A stretch of DNA of 64,000 nucleotides from Harmothoe impar. Its lineage: Eukaryota; Annelida; Polychaeta; Phyllodocida; Polynoidae. Every line of letters starts with the position of its first letter. Positions within the stretch are counted from its first letter, which is position 1. The stretch is from positions 6,386,001-6,450,000 of the forward strand of contig OX381708.1 of NCBI GenBank assembly GCA_947462335.1. Reading direction: 5' to 3'. The position numbers and the translations under genes are program-made. Positions 22,455 to 31,560 of the stretch are shown here, piece after piece. The notes under the pieces were generated by a model. It was not told the DNA's origin. It saw nothing but the letters and a program-made list of their open reading frames with translations, and did no database searches.

Positions 22455-23487
22455 GTGGCAAGCTGGCTGAACCCTAGACAAGGGCACCCATCAGATCGGC
22501 CCGCCTATCGACGGGTTCAGATTTAGATGAACTACTGTCGCCTATTCTTTATGGTTTGGCCAGAAAGCTAGCACTTGGGGTTGGTTAGGGTCAATGGCCC
22601 CCGTGAGGAGGAGGGGACCCCTGTTGAGGGAGGGTGTGTGTAAAAATTCAGCGCCTTTAAGCCAAACAGCCTGCGCATTACTAGGTCCTATAGTTCAAGG
22701 GGGGGGGGGTCCCGGGGGGGGGGGGGGGGGGGAATAGTTGGCGCCTCTGCGCGAAATCTCACCACCCTCCCCTGTAGGCCTAATCAGGTTGGGGACACAC
22801 CCACTATTCCAGTACGCCCTAAATGAGCTGCACCTGTACTCATCATCTAGGGCGTACTAGTATAATGTCCTCTCCACCAGCATCAGTGTATCTAAGCATT
22901 TAAATGATATTTCCCATATGATTCGAATATATCATACATCATGTGTGGTACCATTGGAAAGAGCACTTCTTAATCTATCTGCTAGCCAATTTACAATCTG
23001 TTATCATTTATATTTATTTAAATATCATGCATTAAACATAACACAAGCATAAAACTATCTTCTTTAGACTCATTAAAATCAATTTCCGGATTTTTTGTTA
23101 TATTTGCTGATAAATCTAAACACACAGGTTAATAGAATGGATATTGATCTATCACTCTACGTTTTGGTTTTACCTGCTAATATAATGGTAAGGTCATAAA
23201 TAGATAAAATGTTGAAGAAAATGGGTGTTTTCTCCCCCACCCATGCCCCCCATTGTTGGTATAGCTAGGACCCATTGTTCTATGAGTACTGCAGACAGGC
23301 CCATGGGGGCCAGTATTCTAGTACAGCTAGCTGTTCATGGTCTAATGATCACACCAAGTGTACCAGTTAAATGGTACGCCCCAGTACCATGCATAGTACC
23401 ACAATACTGGTATGGTCTAATTGACAGCACCGTACCACAATACTGGTACGTCCTAAAAGGGTATTCCTGTCCCCTACCTGCTAATTA
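22455..23487. other. Non-coding stretch, partial MITE and composite repeats
   Basis: No gene seen. About 22560-22780 is a decayed, G-run-rich MITE-like piece. About 22790-23480 is A/T-rich with scattered repeats of GTACCACAATACTGGTA and GGCGTACTAGTA. Open frames here look accidental. Confidence 0.5.
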
Positions 23488-23756
23488 GGGAGTGTTATTT
23501 ACAGGGGGGGGTGGTGAGATTTCGTGCGGAGGGGCGACATTTTTTTACGCCCCCCCTCGAGAGCGCATGGAATGTTTTGGGCCCCCCTCGCCGAAGGCGG
23601 CGAAAATTTCCCCCCCCCCCACCTTTGAACTATAGTAACGCGTGGGCTTTTTTTCTAAAAAGGGGCTTGTGCTCCCCCCCTCAAGAGGGGTCAGAATTTT
23701 TTACGCCCCCCCCCCCTCGGGAGGGGTCGGAAATTTTTAAGCCACCCCCCCCAGTG
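23488..23756. mobile_element. G/C-run MITE, right end lost
   Basis: Starts GGGAGTGTTATTTACAGGGG after TTA, and contains the family core (AACTATAGTAACGCGTGGGC) in the opposite orientation. The right TIR is absent; the element degrades near 23756. Confidence 0.6.
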
Positions 23757-23809
23757 TTATGGCAGAAATAAACATAACAACAAAGATACAAGAGTAAATG
23801 GATTTGTTA

Positions 23810-23998
23810 GGGAGCGTTCATTATTTATGGCAGGGGGGGGGGGGGGCGTTTGGCAAAACGAATACGTCCATAAAAAAAGACCGCCTCCCCCCCCTCCGAA
23901 AGGGTCCCAAAAAAAAGACCCCTCCCCCCTCCGAATAGGTTGAAAAAAAATGACCCCCCCCCCTCCGAATAGGTTGAAAAAAAATGCCCCCCCCTTAC
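23810..23998. mobile_element. G/C-run MITE, GGGAGCGTTC subfamily, right end lost
   Basis: Starts GGGAGCGTTCATTATTTATG after TTA (23807-23809). The interior has repeated CCTCCGAATAGGTTGAAAAA units, the reverse complement of the material just right of the N gap. Confidence 0.6.
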
Positions 23999-24179
23999 CA
24001 TAGACGTTAATAAATACTTAATAATGGCATCAATGACATACAAAGTCTACAAACCGTAATTAATTGGATTGGGCTATCCTTGGACATTATAGCGGGATAT
24101 GCTTGAACGTTTATATATGGGAATGTACTCGGGCATTGGCATATATATTTATATTATATCATGTATATAATTTGATGAT

Positions 24180-24398
24180 TGATGGGGGGGGTGCTCGGAC
24201 GTTAGGTAGCCTATGGTGCTGGACATTTGGTATGGTGCTCGGACATTTTCTCGGACATTTACCTAGATGTCCGAGTACCTATTAAATGTCCGAGCACCTA
24301 TTAAACGTCCGAGTACCTATAATGTCCAAGCACCTGACTGCCATTTATTAATGGTGGGGGGGGGTATATAATCTGTTTTTGTTTCTGTAAGTATCTAT
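24180..24398. repeat. Short dispersed GTCCGAGCA/TGCTCGGAC repeats
   Basis: Many copies of ATGTCCGAGCAC and its complement GTGCTCGGACAT, first in one orientation and then the other, at about 24190-24330. The same motif returns at about 25765-26030. No gene. Confidence 0.6.
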
Positions 24399-25300
24399 AA
24401 TACTATATAGGCCTAATGTCCGGGCATAACGTCCGATCATACATCTTATAATACCTCAGTAGGATCTGCACACAAAATCCGAGTATTTTTTGTTTCTTTC
24501 ATTTTTCAGGAGGGGGGAGGCAATATAAAAGTGCATTTACTATAATTAAGCATCTAATATTCATTTCCCGCCAAGTATAGATGCAGCAAGATGGCGGCTG
24601 CTGCCATCTCATTGGCTGTATGCAATACTATATAGGCCTAATGTCCGGGCATAACGTCCGATCATACATCTTATAATACCTCAGTAGGATCTACACACAA
24701 AATCCGAGTATTTTTTGTTTCTTTCATTTTTCAGGAGGGGGGAGGCAATATAAAAGTGCATTTACTATAATTAAGCATCTAATATTCATTTCCCGCCAAG
24801 TATAGATGCAGCAAGATGGCGGCTGCTGCCATCTCATTGGCTGGATGCAAATACTATATAGGCCTAATGTCCGGGCATAACGTCCGATCATACATCTTAT
24901 AATACCTCAGTAGGATCTACACACAAAATCCGAGTATTTTTTGTTTCTTTCATTTTTCAGGAGGGGGGAGGCAATATAAAAGTGCATTTACTATAATTAA
25001 GCATCTAATATTCATTTCCCGCCAAGTATAGATGCAGCAAGATGGCGGCTGCTGCCATCTCATTGGCTGGATGCAATACTATATAGGCCTAATGTCCGGG
25101 CATAACGTCCGATCATACATCTTATAATACCTCAGTAGGATCTACACACAAAATCCGAGTATTTTTTGTTTCTTTCATTTTTCAGGAGGGGGGAGGCAAT
25201 ATAAAAGTGCATTTACTATAATTAAGCATCTAATATTCATTTTCCGCCAAGTATAGATGCAGCAAGATGGCGGCTGCTGCCATCTCATTGGCTGGATGCA
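24399..25300 (+). repeat. 225-bp tandem repeat, 4 copies
   Basis: Copies start at about 24399, 24624, 24850 and 25075 (spacing 225, 226, 225) and are almost identical. Each begins AATACTATATAGGCCTAATG, contains GTCCGGGCATAACGTCCGAT, a T-rich TTTCTTTCATTTTTCAGG tract, and AAGATGGCGGCTGCTGCC near the end. Near identity implies recent amplification. No ORF; the AAGATGGCGGC part resembles a YY1-type site, which may be chance. Confidence 0.95.
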
Positions 25301-25500
25301 ATTAGCAATTGGCAATCAGCAATTGGCAAATAGCAATTCGCAATTAGCAATTCGCAAATGGCAATCTGCAAATGGCAAATGGCAATGGCACACCGGCCTT
25401 CCATACTGAGTACCTCTAGGCCTATAGTATGGAAGGCCGGAGCGCCATTGCCAATTGCCATTTGCCAATTGCCATTTGCCAATTGCTAATTGCCATTAAC
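25300..25500. repeat. Inverted repeat built from GCCATTTGCCAATT units
   Basis: The left arm is a tandem run of GCAATTGGCAA/GCAAATGGCAA variants; the right arm is the complementary run (GCCATTTGCCAATT). The centre is a second inverted pair, CCGGCCTTCCATACT and AGTATGGAAGGCCGG. The same unit and CCGGCCTTCCATACT recur at about 26045-26105. Strong hairpin or cruciform potential. Non-coding. Confidence 0.8.
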
Positions 25501-26660
25501 CATTTAGCGGCCATTTTGTTCTGCTCAATATGGTGGGAAATAATCTTATATGTCCGATCCTGCTTTTAATACGGTATTAAAAAGAAATGTCAATTCGTTT
25601 TTCTTTTCATGGGGAGGGGGGGTGTATATATGGCCATTATAATGTATAGGCCCATTGTGTACATAATAACGTATTTTTATTTGGGGATGATGGAGGGGGC
25701 CATTTGCCATTTGGCAGCCATCTTGATTCTCAGACATCTGGGTGCTTAGACATAGGTCCTATCCCAATCTAAATGTCCGAGAATAGCCCAATCAAATGTC
25801 CAAGCATGCCTCCCTCCCTCCAAGAAAAATATTGAACACTTTCTTGCCTAATGTCCAAGCACATATTAAAGGTTCGAGCATCTAAATGTCCGAGCATCTG
25901 ATGCCCGAGAACCAAGACCCCCATCCTCCTCCCCAAAATTAAACGTCCTTTATTAAAGGTAAAATGTATAATGTCCAAGCAACCTAAGCTATGTCCGAGC
26001 ATCTAATGTCTGAGTATCTAATGTCCGAGAACAAAGATGGCCGCCAAATAGCAAATGGCAAATGGCAATTGGCAAAGACGATGGCACTCCGGCCTTCCAT
26101 ACTATAGCTTCTGTAGGCCTATGTGTAGATACAACCACATAATTTTCAAAAGCAGTCTATGTTTAAATTGATGTTATAAATTGGTAGAGCTTATTGAGAT
26201 AGACACTCAGTTCAAATTTCAAGTCAATATCTCTATTAGTTCCTGAGAAAATCGCAATTGTATGTCCTGAGATTTCTGCCACCTTATCCATACTGAAGCA
26301 TATAGCTAGTTGTAACCATGGACAAGTGACTGACTCATAGAGAAATATACCCTACAACACTATTTCTGCTCTCATTTTGTCAATTCCTTTACCAATTTCT
26401 TTCAAATAAAAACTGTATCAGTTAGTATCAAGTGCCCTAAAAAAATCAATTGCCTGTTGACCTTTTTAAAGGTCAAGGACATTTGAGATCAAGGTCGAAG
26501 GTCACGTCCCTATTAACACTTTATTATAGATTCACATTATTTCTGTCCTCCTCAAGTCAATTCTTTATCAATCTCTTTTAAATGCATGCTGTACCAATGT
26601 GTATCAAGTGCCCTTCAATATCAAGTGGCCATTGACCAGTGGCCAGTGGCCTAGTTTTGC
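25501..26660. other. Gene-free stretch with ATGTCCGAGCA repeats
   Basis: About 25740-26040 carries scattered ATGTCCGAGCATCTA repeats. About 26130-26640 is ordinary A/T-rich sequence with paired blocks (for example TCAAGTGCCCT twice). No supported gene. Confidence 0.5.
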
Positions 26661-26719
26661 GGCAGGGGCGTCCCCCTGCTGCGGCGGCGCTTATGGCTGT
26701 ACCCACTATGTGGTAGAGT

Positions 26720-26935
26720 AGTGCCTCTACATGGGTAAAAATCGACACGGTGACACGGCCGTTTTAGGCCCTTTTAAAAATCGACGGACACAGGAAAATC
26801 GGGGATAAAAATCGACACACAGGTTTTTTTTTTCTATGTTCTTATATAGCTAAAAAGCGACACAATGCCACTGCCCTACTGCTAAAATTCGACCCGGCGA
26901 CACGGTCAAAATTTTGGGTACCCATGTAAAGGCAC
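26720..26935. mobile_element. Possible foldback element with AATCGACAC repeats
   Basis: The ends CTACATGGGTAAAAATCGAC and the inverted GGGTACCCATGTAAAG pair; inside are repeats of AAAATCGACACGG and GACACGG. Related AAAATCGACATG repeats occur at about 36590-36750. Boundaries approximate. Confidence 0.4.
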
Positions 26936-27540
26936 AGAGTAGTCTCAGAGTACCATGGAGGGCCTATAGTCTATGTGTAGTAGTCTCAGAGTACTATGTA
27001 GAGAGTACCGTAAAACCTCGCGTATAAGCCTAACTCGCGTATAAGCCGCACCCCGACTTTGGGCCGATCCTATAAGCCACACCAGCGATCTGAATATGGT
27101 GGCTTTAGTACTGTACTATAGGAGCAAAAACTCGCGTATAAGCCGCACCTGGACTCTGTGCCGATCCTGTACGCCGCACCCACGATCTGATTCGCGTACT
27201 AGCCGCGGCTTAAACGAGAGGTTTTACTGTAGTATGCTTAGAGTACCTGCAGGCCTATAGCCTCTGTAGGCCTATGTGGTAGAGTAGTCTCAGAGTACCA
27301 TGGAGGTAGAAGTATGCTCAGAGTATGTCTAGGTCTATAGCCTCTGTAGGCCTATGTGGTGGATTAGTCTCAGAGTACCATTAAGGGAGAAGTATGCTCA
27401 GAGTACCTCTAGGCCTGTAGCCTCTCTCAGAGTACCATGGAGGGAGCAGTATGCTCAGAGTACCTCTAGGCCTTTAGTCTATGTGTAGTAGTCTCAGAGT
27501 ACTATGTAGGGAGTTGTATGCTTAGAGTACCTCTAGGCCT
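26935..27540 (+). repeat. Tandem repeat, about 82-bp units, with inserted MITE
   Basis: Units contain TAGTCTCAGAGTACCATGGA, GGGAGAAGTATGCTCAGAGT and ACCTCTAGGCCTATAGCCTC. The array is split by the 222-bp element at 27008-27229. Confidence 0.75.
27008..27229. mobile_element. TA-flanked foldback MITE, 222 bp, second member
   Basis: Same ends (CCGTAAAACCTCGCGTATAA; right end somewhat decayed) and exactly the same length as 8934-9155, flanked by TA. It is inserted in the 82-bp tandem array. Confidence 0.7.
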
Positions 27541-28550
27541 ATAGCCATGCCCCCAGGGCGTAGATCAGTAGTCTACCATTTGTATAAGTTAAGGCCATAC
27601 CCCTCGGGAATAGATCAGTAGTCTACCACTTGTGGAAGGCTCAGTCTCATGACTTTGTAACAATTGGATTGTCGGATTGTCTTTGACCAGGTGACGTCTT
27701 TGACCGGGTGACGTCTTTGACCGAGTGACGTCTTAGATGGGGGGACGTCTTTGACCGGAAGGCTAGAAAAGGCAATTTCTTTCTTTTTTTTCCTTTTTCC
27801 TATATCTCTACTATTTGAAAAAGTGCATGCAGATGGTTATTGCATAATATTTGGACCGTGCAGCTCTTCAAATGCAAGTGATGTATTTGACCGGGCAGAG
27901 AAATAACATATTGCTATAATGCAGGTAATAGGGCCTACATATAAATATAACAGAAGTCCCCCGGTCAAAGATGTCACCCAGTCAAAGACGATCCAATTGT
28001 TACAAAGTTGTGAGACTGAGCCATAAGTCAAGGCCATGTCCCCAGGGCATAGATCAGTAGTCTACCACTTTTATAAATTAAGGCCATGCCCCCAGGGCAT
28101 AGATCAGGAGTCTACCATTTGCATAAGTTAAGGCCATGCCCCCAGGGCATAGATCAAAAGTCTACAATTTGTATAAGTTAAGGCCATGCCCCCGGGGCAT
28201 AGCTCTACTATGTACAGTTAGTATAAGTCAAGGCCATGCCCCCGGGGCATAGCTCTGCTATGTACAGTTTGTATAAGTCAAGGCCATGCCCCCAGGGCAT
28301 AGATCAGTAGTCCTCTACCTGGGGCATACATCTGCTATGTACCATTTGTATAATTCAAGGCCACGTCCCCAGCACATAGATCAGTGGCATACAGTTAGTT
28401 TAAGTCAAGGCCATGCCCCAAGGGCATAAATCAGGAGTCTACAGTTAGTATAAGTCAAGGCCATGCCCCCCTGGCATAGATCAGTAGTCTACCATTTGTA
28501 TAAGTTAAGGCCATGCCCCCGGGGCATAGATCAGTAGTCTACAGTTTTTA
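27541..28550 (+). repeat. Tandem repeat, about 50-bp units, interrupted
   Basis: Many units of GGCCATGCCCCCAGGGCATA, GATCAGTAGTCTACCATTTG, TATAAGTTAA. GCCCCCAGGGCA gives each unit a small near-palindrome. The array is split by the element at 27638-28022. Confidence 0.85.
27638..28022. mobile_element. TIR element inserted in the 50-bp array
   Basis: Inverted ends GGCTCAGTCTCATGACTTTG and the complement of GGCTCAGTCTCACAACTTTG; pairing continues inward through GTAACAATTGGAT. Inside the left end are four repeats of GTCTTTGACCGGGTGAC type, with complementary copies near the right end. Target duplication not resolved. No transposase ORF. Confidence 0.7.
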
Positions 28551-29070
28551 AAAGACAGCCCTTTTTAGGAAACTAGAGAGGGTTGGGTTGCCTGAAACAC
28601 ACCTTGTTTTGTAGTAAGTCAACATTTTCTATTTGATCCCTTCTGGCCATCTAATTTCTGACTACAGACATGTCTCCATAAGTCGGTCTTCTATAAGTCG
28701 GTTGTTTACTGATCGGCCATTGATTTGTTGGGGACCAGTTTAATTGCTCCTAACTGTATATGATAAGTCGGTCATTCATGTTTCCAGTATCGGTCGATCG
28801 TTTGGGGAACAGAGTGTGTATTTAGTATTAGATAATATCATGATAAGTCGGTCGCCTGGGCTGGCTCAGGGCCGGGAGTAGGCCACGAGTTTGATAAATT
28901 CTCTACCCACACACTCTGACCCGAGTTTTTGACACTCTTTTGATTTCTCTCCGCATTTTCTCAGCTTGTCTGGCAGCATTGTATACCAAGGTGTCAATTC
29001 CTTTCTATCAGGTAATTGAACCCCTGAGATGTAACATTAGGTATACAGGGAGAATGGTAAAACGAACATA
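28551..29070. other. Gene-free stretch with ATAAGTCGGTC repeats
   Basis: About 28670-28860 has several copies of ATAAGTCGGTC. The remaining sequence is unremarkable; no supported gene. Confidence 0.5.
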
Positions 29071-29832
29071 CTGTAAACGTATTAATTTTCGCTCAGTACA
29101 TATTTTCGCGCATTTCGCGCACATAGGCATGTGCGCGAAAATATGATGTGCGCGAAAATATTGCACAGAAAATTAGCTTTCCAATGATGTCTGGAACTCT
29201 ATATTGCACTGCAGTAGAGACTCAATTAGGCCTACAAAATCGTTCATGCTGGAAAACCCACATCCTTTTTTTAAAATGTTTTATTTCTTAAATGAATCTC
29301 AAGTTAGGGTAGACTGACCTAAAGGTAACCACGTACCATGAGATATCCACCTTAATTTTGTTATTATTCATGTATGGTATTGTCTTTATTTGTTCTTTGC
29401 TGGAAAGAGTATCACTTAAAGTGTACTATGATACACAAAAACAGGGCTTATCATGCATGAATGACTATAAAATTGAGATGGACATCTCATGGTACGTGGT
29501 TATCTTAAGGTCAGTCTACCCTATATCTATATAAAAAAAACTATCAATATGACAATACAGGGCTATATACTTCCGCAATAGAAGAATTCTAGACCCCCTC
29601 CCCCACCACTACCACCACTACACAGAGTTGAAAGGGGCTTGGGGGGCAAAATATGTGAACAATTATTTTGAGCTGTAAAACCCTTAATAATTGTCCGATT
29701 GAAAAACCGTAAAAACTGAGATCTAGCTAAAGATCACCTGAGTGCAGCTGCGCGAAAATATGATTGCGCGAAAATGCCTTTATGTGCTAGGTGCGCGAAA
29801 ATTTAGCTGCGCGAAAATATCTACGTTTACAG
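29071..29832. mobile_element. TA-flanked TIR element with GCGCGAAAATAT subterminal repeats
   Basis: Ends CTGTAAACGTA pair with TACGTTTACAG; TA on both sides (29069-29070 and 29833-29834). Next to each end are several GTGCGCGAAAATAT repeats in inverted arrangement. It contains a complete smaller element at 29307-29521. Probably Tc1/mariner-like by its TA duplication. Confidence 0.7.
29307..29521. mobile_element. Nested TA-flanked MITE, 215 bp
   Basis: Long inverted ends, GGGTAGACTGACCTAAAGGT followed by AACCACGTACCATGAGAT, with the complement at the right end. TA target duplication at 29305-29306 and 29522-29523. It lies inside the element 29071-29832 and so inserted later. Confidence 0.8.
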
Positions 29833-30269
29833 TAGGGCACATACATGAATGGGAGGTGAGAGGGGGAGGGGGCGGCCATGGGGTCCATCTACTTTGAGGT
29901 GAGACCAAACATGATTCAGTATTTACCACTCTGGTACCATACCCTCCTCCCTCAACTCCCTCAGATTTGATGGTTGCAAAGAATATACCCTCATTACCAT
30001 TTCTCTGAGACTTTGCTCTGAGAAACCTTTTCTATAAAAAGCAGATTAGGATTTTGAGAAATATCACCTCCTTTTAATACCCGCGTTTCTGCTCATGCTG
30101 TGTAGGGGAGGACAGGAATAAGGGGGCCGGGGCACCTCCACTCCCGGACTACACCCACATTAACATACCCCCCCCCCCCCAATACCCACACCTCCTCTAC
30201 CTCCATCATTCACCCAGCCGGTTGATTCGGACATTGGTCGACTTTTGACACAAACGGGGCCGCCCGGGA

Positions 30270-30770
30270 TCTCTGCCTACTATCATAGGCAGGCGACTCA
30301 GGGGCGGTCTTCTGGCCATCTTCAAGATGATTGGTTGGGTGATTGAGGGGGCTTCTGGCCCCCTAATGACCAACTATAGTGGACATGACTGCACTAGTTA
30401 GGTGACTGAGTGAGGGTGGGAGTCTGGCCCTCTGATCACTGCCTACTATCATGGGCAGGTGACTCAGGGGCGGGCTTCTGGCCATCTCCAAGATGATTGG
30501 TTAGGTGATTGAGGGGGCTTCTGGCCCCCTAATGACCAACTATAGTGGACATGACTGCACTAGTTAGGTGACTGAGTGAGGGTGGGATTCTGGCCCTCTG
30601 ATCTCTGCCTACTATCATAGGCAGGTGACTCAGGGGCGGGTTTCTGGCCATCTCCAAGATGATTGGTTATGTGATTGAGGGGGCTTCTGGCCTCCTAATA
30701 ACCAACTATAGTGGTCAAGTGAGCGCACGGGAGCAGAGAGGTTTCTGGCTCTCTGATCTGCGACCACTAG
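30270..30770 (+). repeat. 166-bp tandem repeat, 3 copies
   Basis: CTGCCTACTATCATAGGCAG recurs at about 30273, 30439 and 30605, exactly 166 bp apart. Units also hold GGGGGCTTCTGGCCCCCTAA, a short inverted motif. High identity between units; non-coding. Confidence 0.85.
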
Positions 30771-30784
30771 TGAGAAAAATTGGG

Positions 30785-31560
30785 GTCCACTACCTCCTCC
30801 TCACATCCACTAACATTTCCTCATGTCCACTACGACTTCCTCACGTACGCCACCTCCTCCTCGAGTCCACTACCTGCTCCTCACATCCACTACCTGCTCC
30901 TCACGTCCACTACCTGCTCCTCACGTCCACTACCTGCTCCTCACATCCTCTACCACTTCCATATGCCCACTACCATCTCTGCACGTCCACCACATCCTCC
31001 TAACGTCCAACCCCTCCTTACCTCACATCTACTACTATTTCTCTCTCATGTCCAACCCCTCTCTCACATTGAGCCTCTTCACAAACACCCAACCTCCTTC
31101 TCATATCCATGGACATGATAGAGGAGATGGTAGTAGATGTGAGGGAAGGGGGTGGACATGAGGGAGGGGGTTGGACATGAGGGAGGGGGTTGGATGTGAG
31201 GGAGGGGGTTGGATGTGAGGGAGGGGGTTGGAAGTGAGGGAGGGGTTGGATGTGAGGGAGGGGGTTGGATGTGAGGTAAGGATTTGTTGTGAGGGAGGGG
31301 GTTGGATGTGAGGGAGGGTGTTAGACATGAGGGAGGGGTTGGATGTGAGGGAGTGTTAGACGTAAGGTAAGGATTTGACGTGAGGGAGGGGGATGGACAT
31401 GAGGCAGAGGGTTAGACATGAGAGAGGGAAATGGATGTGAGGGAGGGAATTGGACGTGAGGGAGAGGGTTGGACAGGAGGGAGGGGGTTGGACATATAGT
31501 TAGTAAAAGAGAGTGTTGGGCGTGAGGAATTTGAATGAGATAATGGGGTCTGGACGTATG
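30785..31560. repeat. Strand-switching purine/pyrimidine minisatellite
   Basis: 30785-31105 is a C/T-rich array of about 19-bp units (TCCACTACCTGCTCCTCACG); 31120-31560 is a G/A-rich array (GGATGTGAGGGAGGGGGTT) that is largely the complement of the same unit type. The switch is centred on ATATCCATGGACAT near 31113. All six frames are open in parts, which gives false ORFs on both strands. Triplex or G-quadruplex potential is inferred only. Confidence 0.8.

Noticed and set aside
27541..28550. CRISPR-like 50-bp repeats
   Set aside because: All parts of the unit are repeated, with no unique spacers; a simple minisatellite.
30659..31328. Overlapping ORFs of about 112 aa on both strands
   Set aside because: They arise from the purine/pyrimidine minisatellite (Ser/His/Pro/Leu repeats in every frame) and have no domain.
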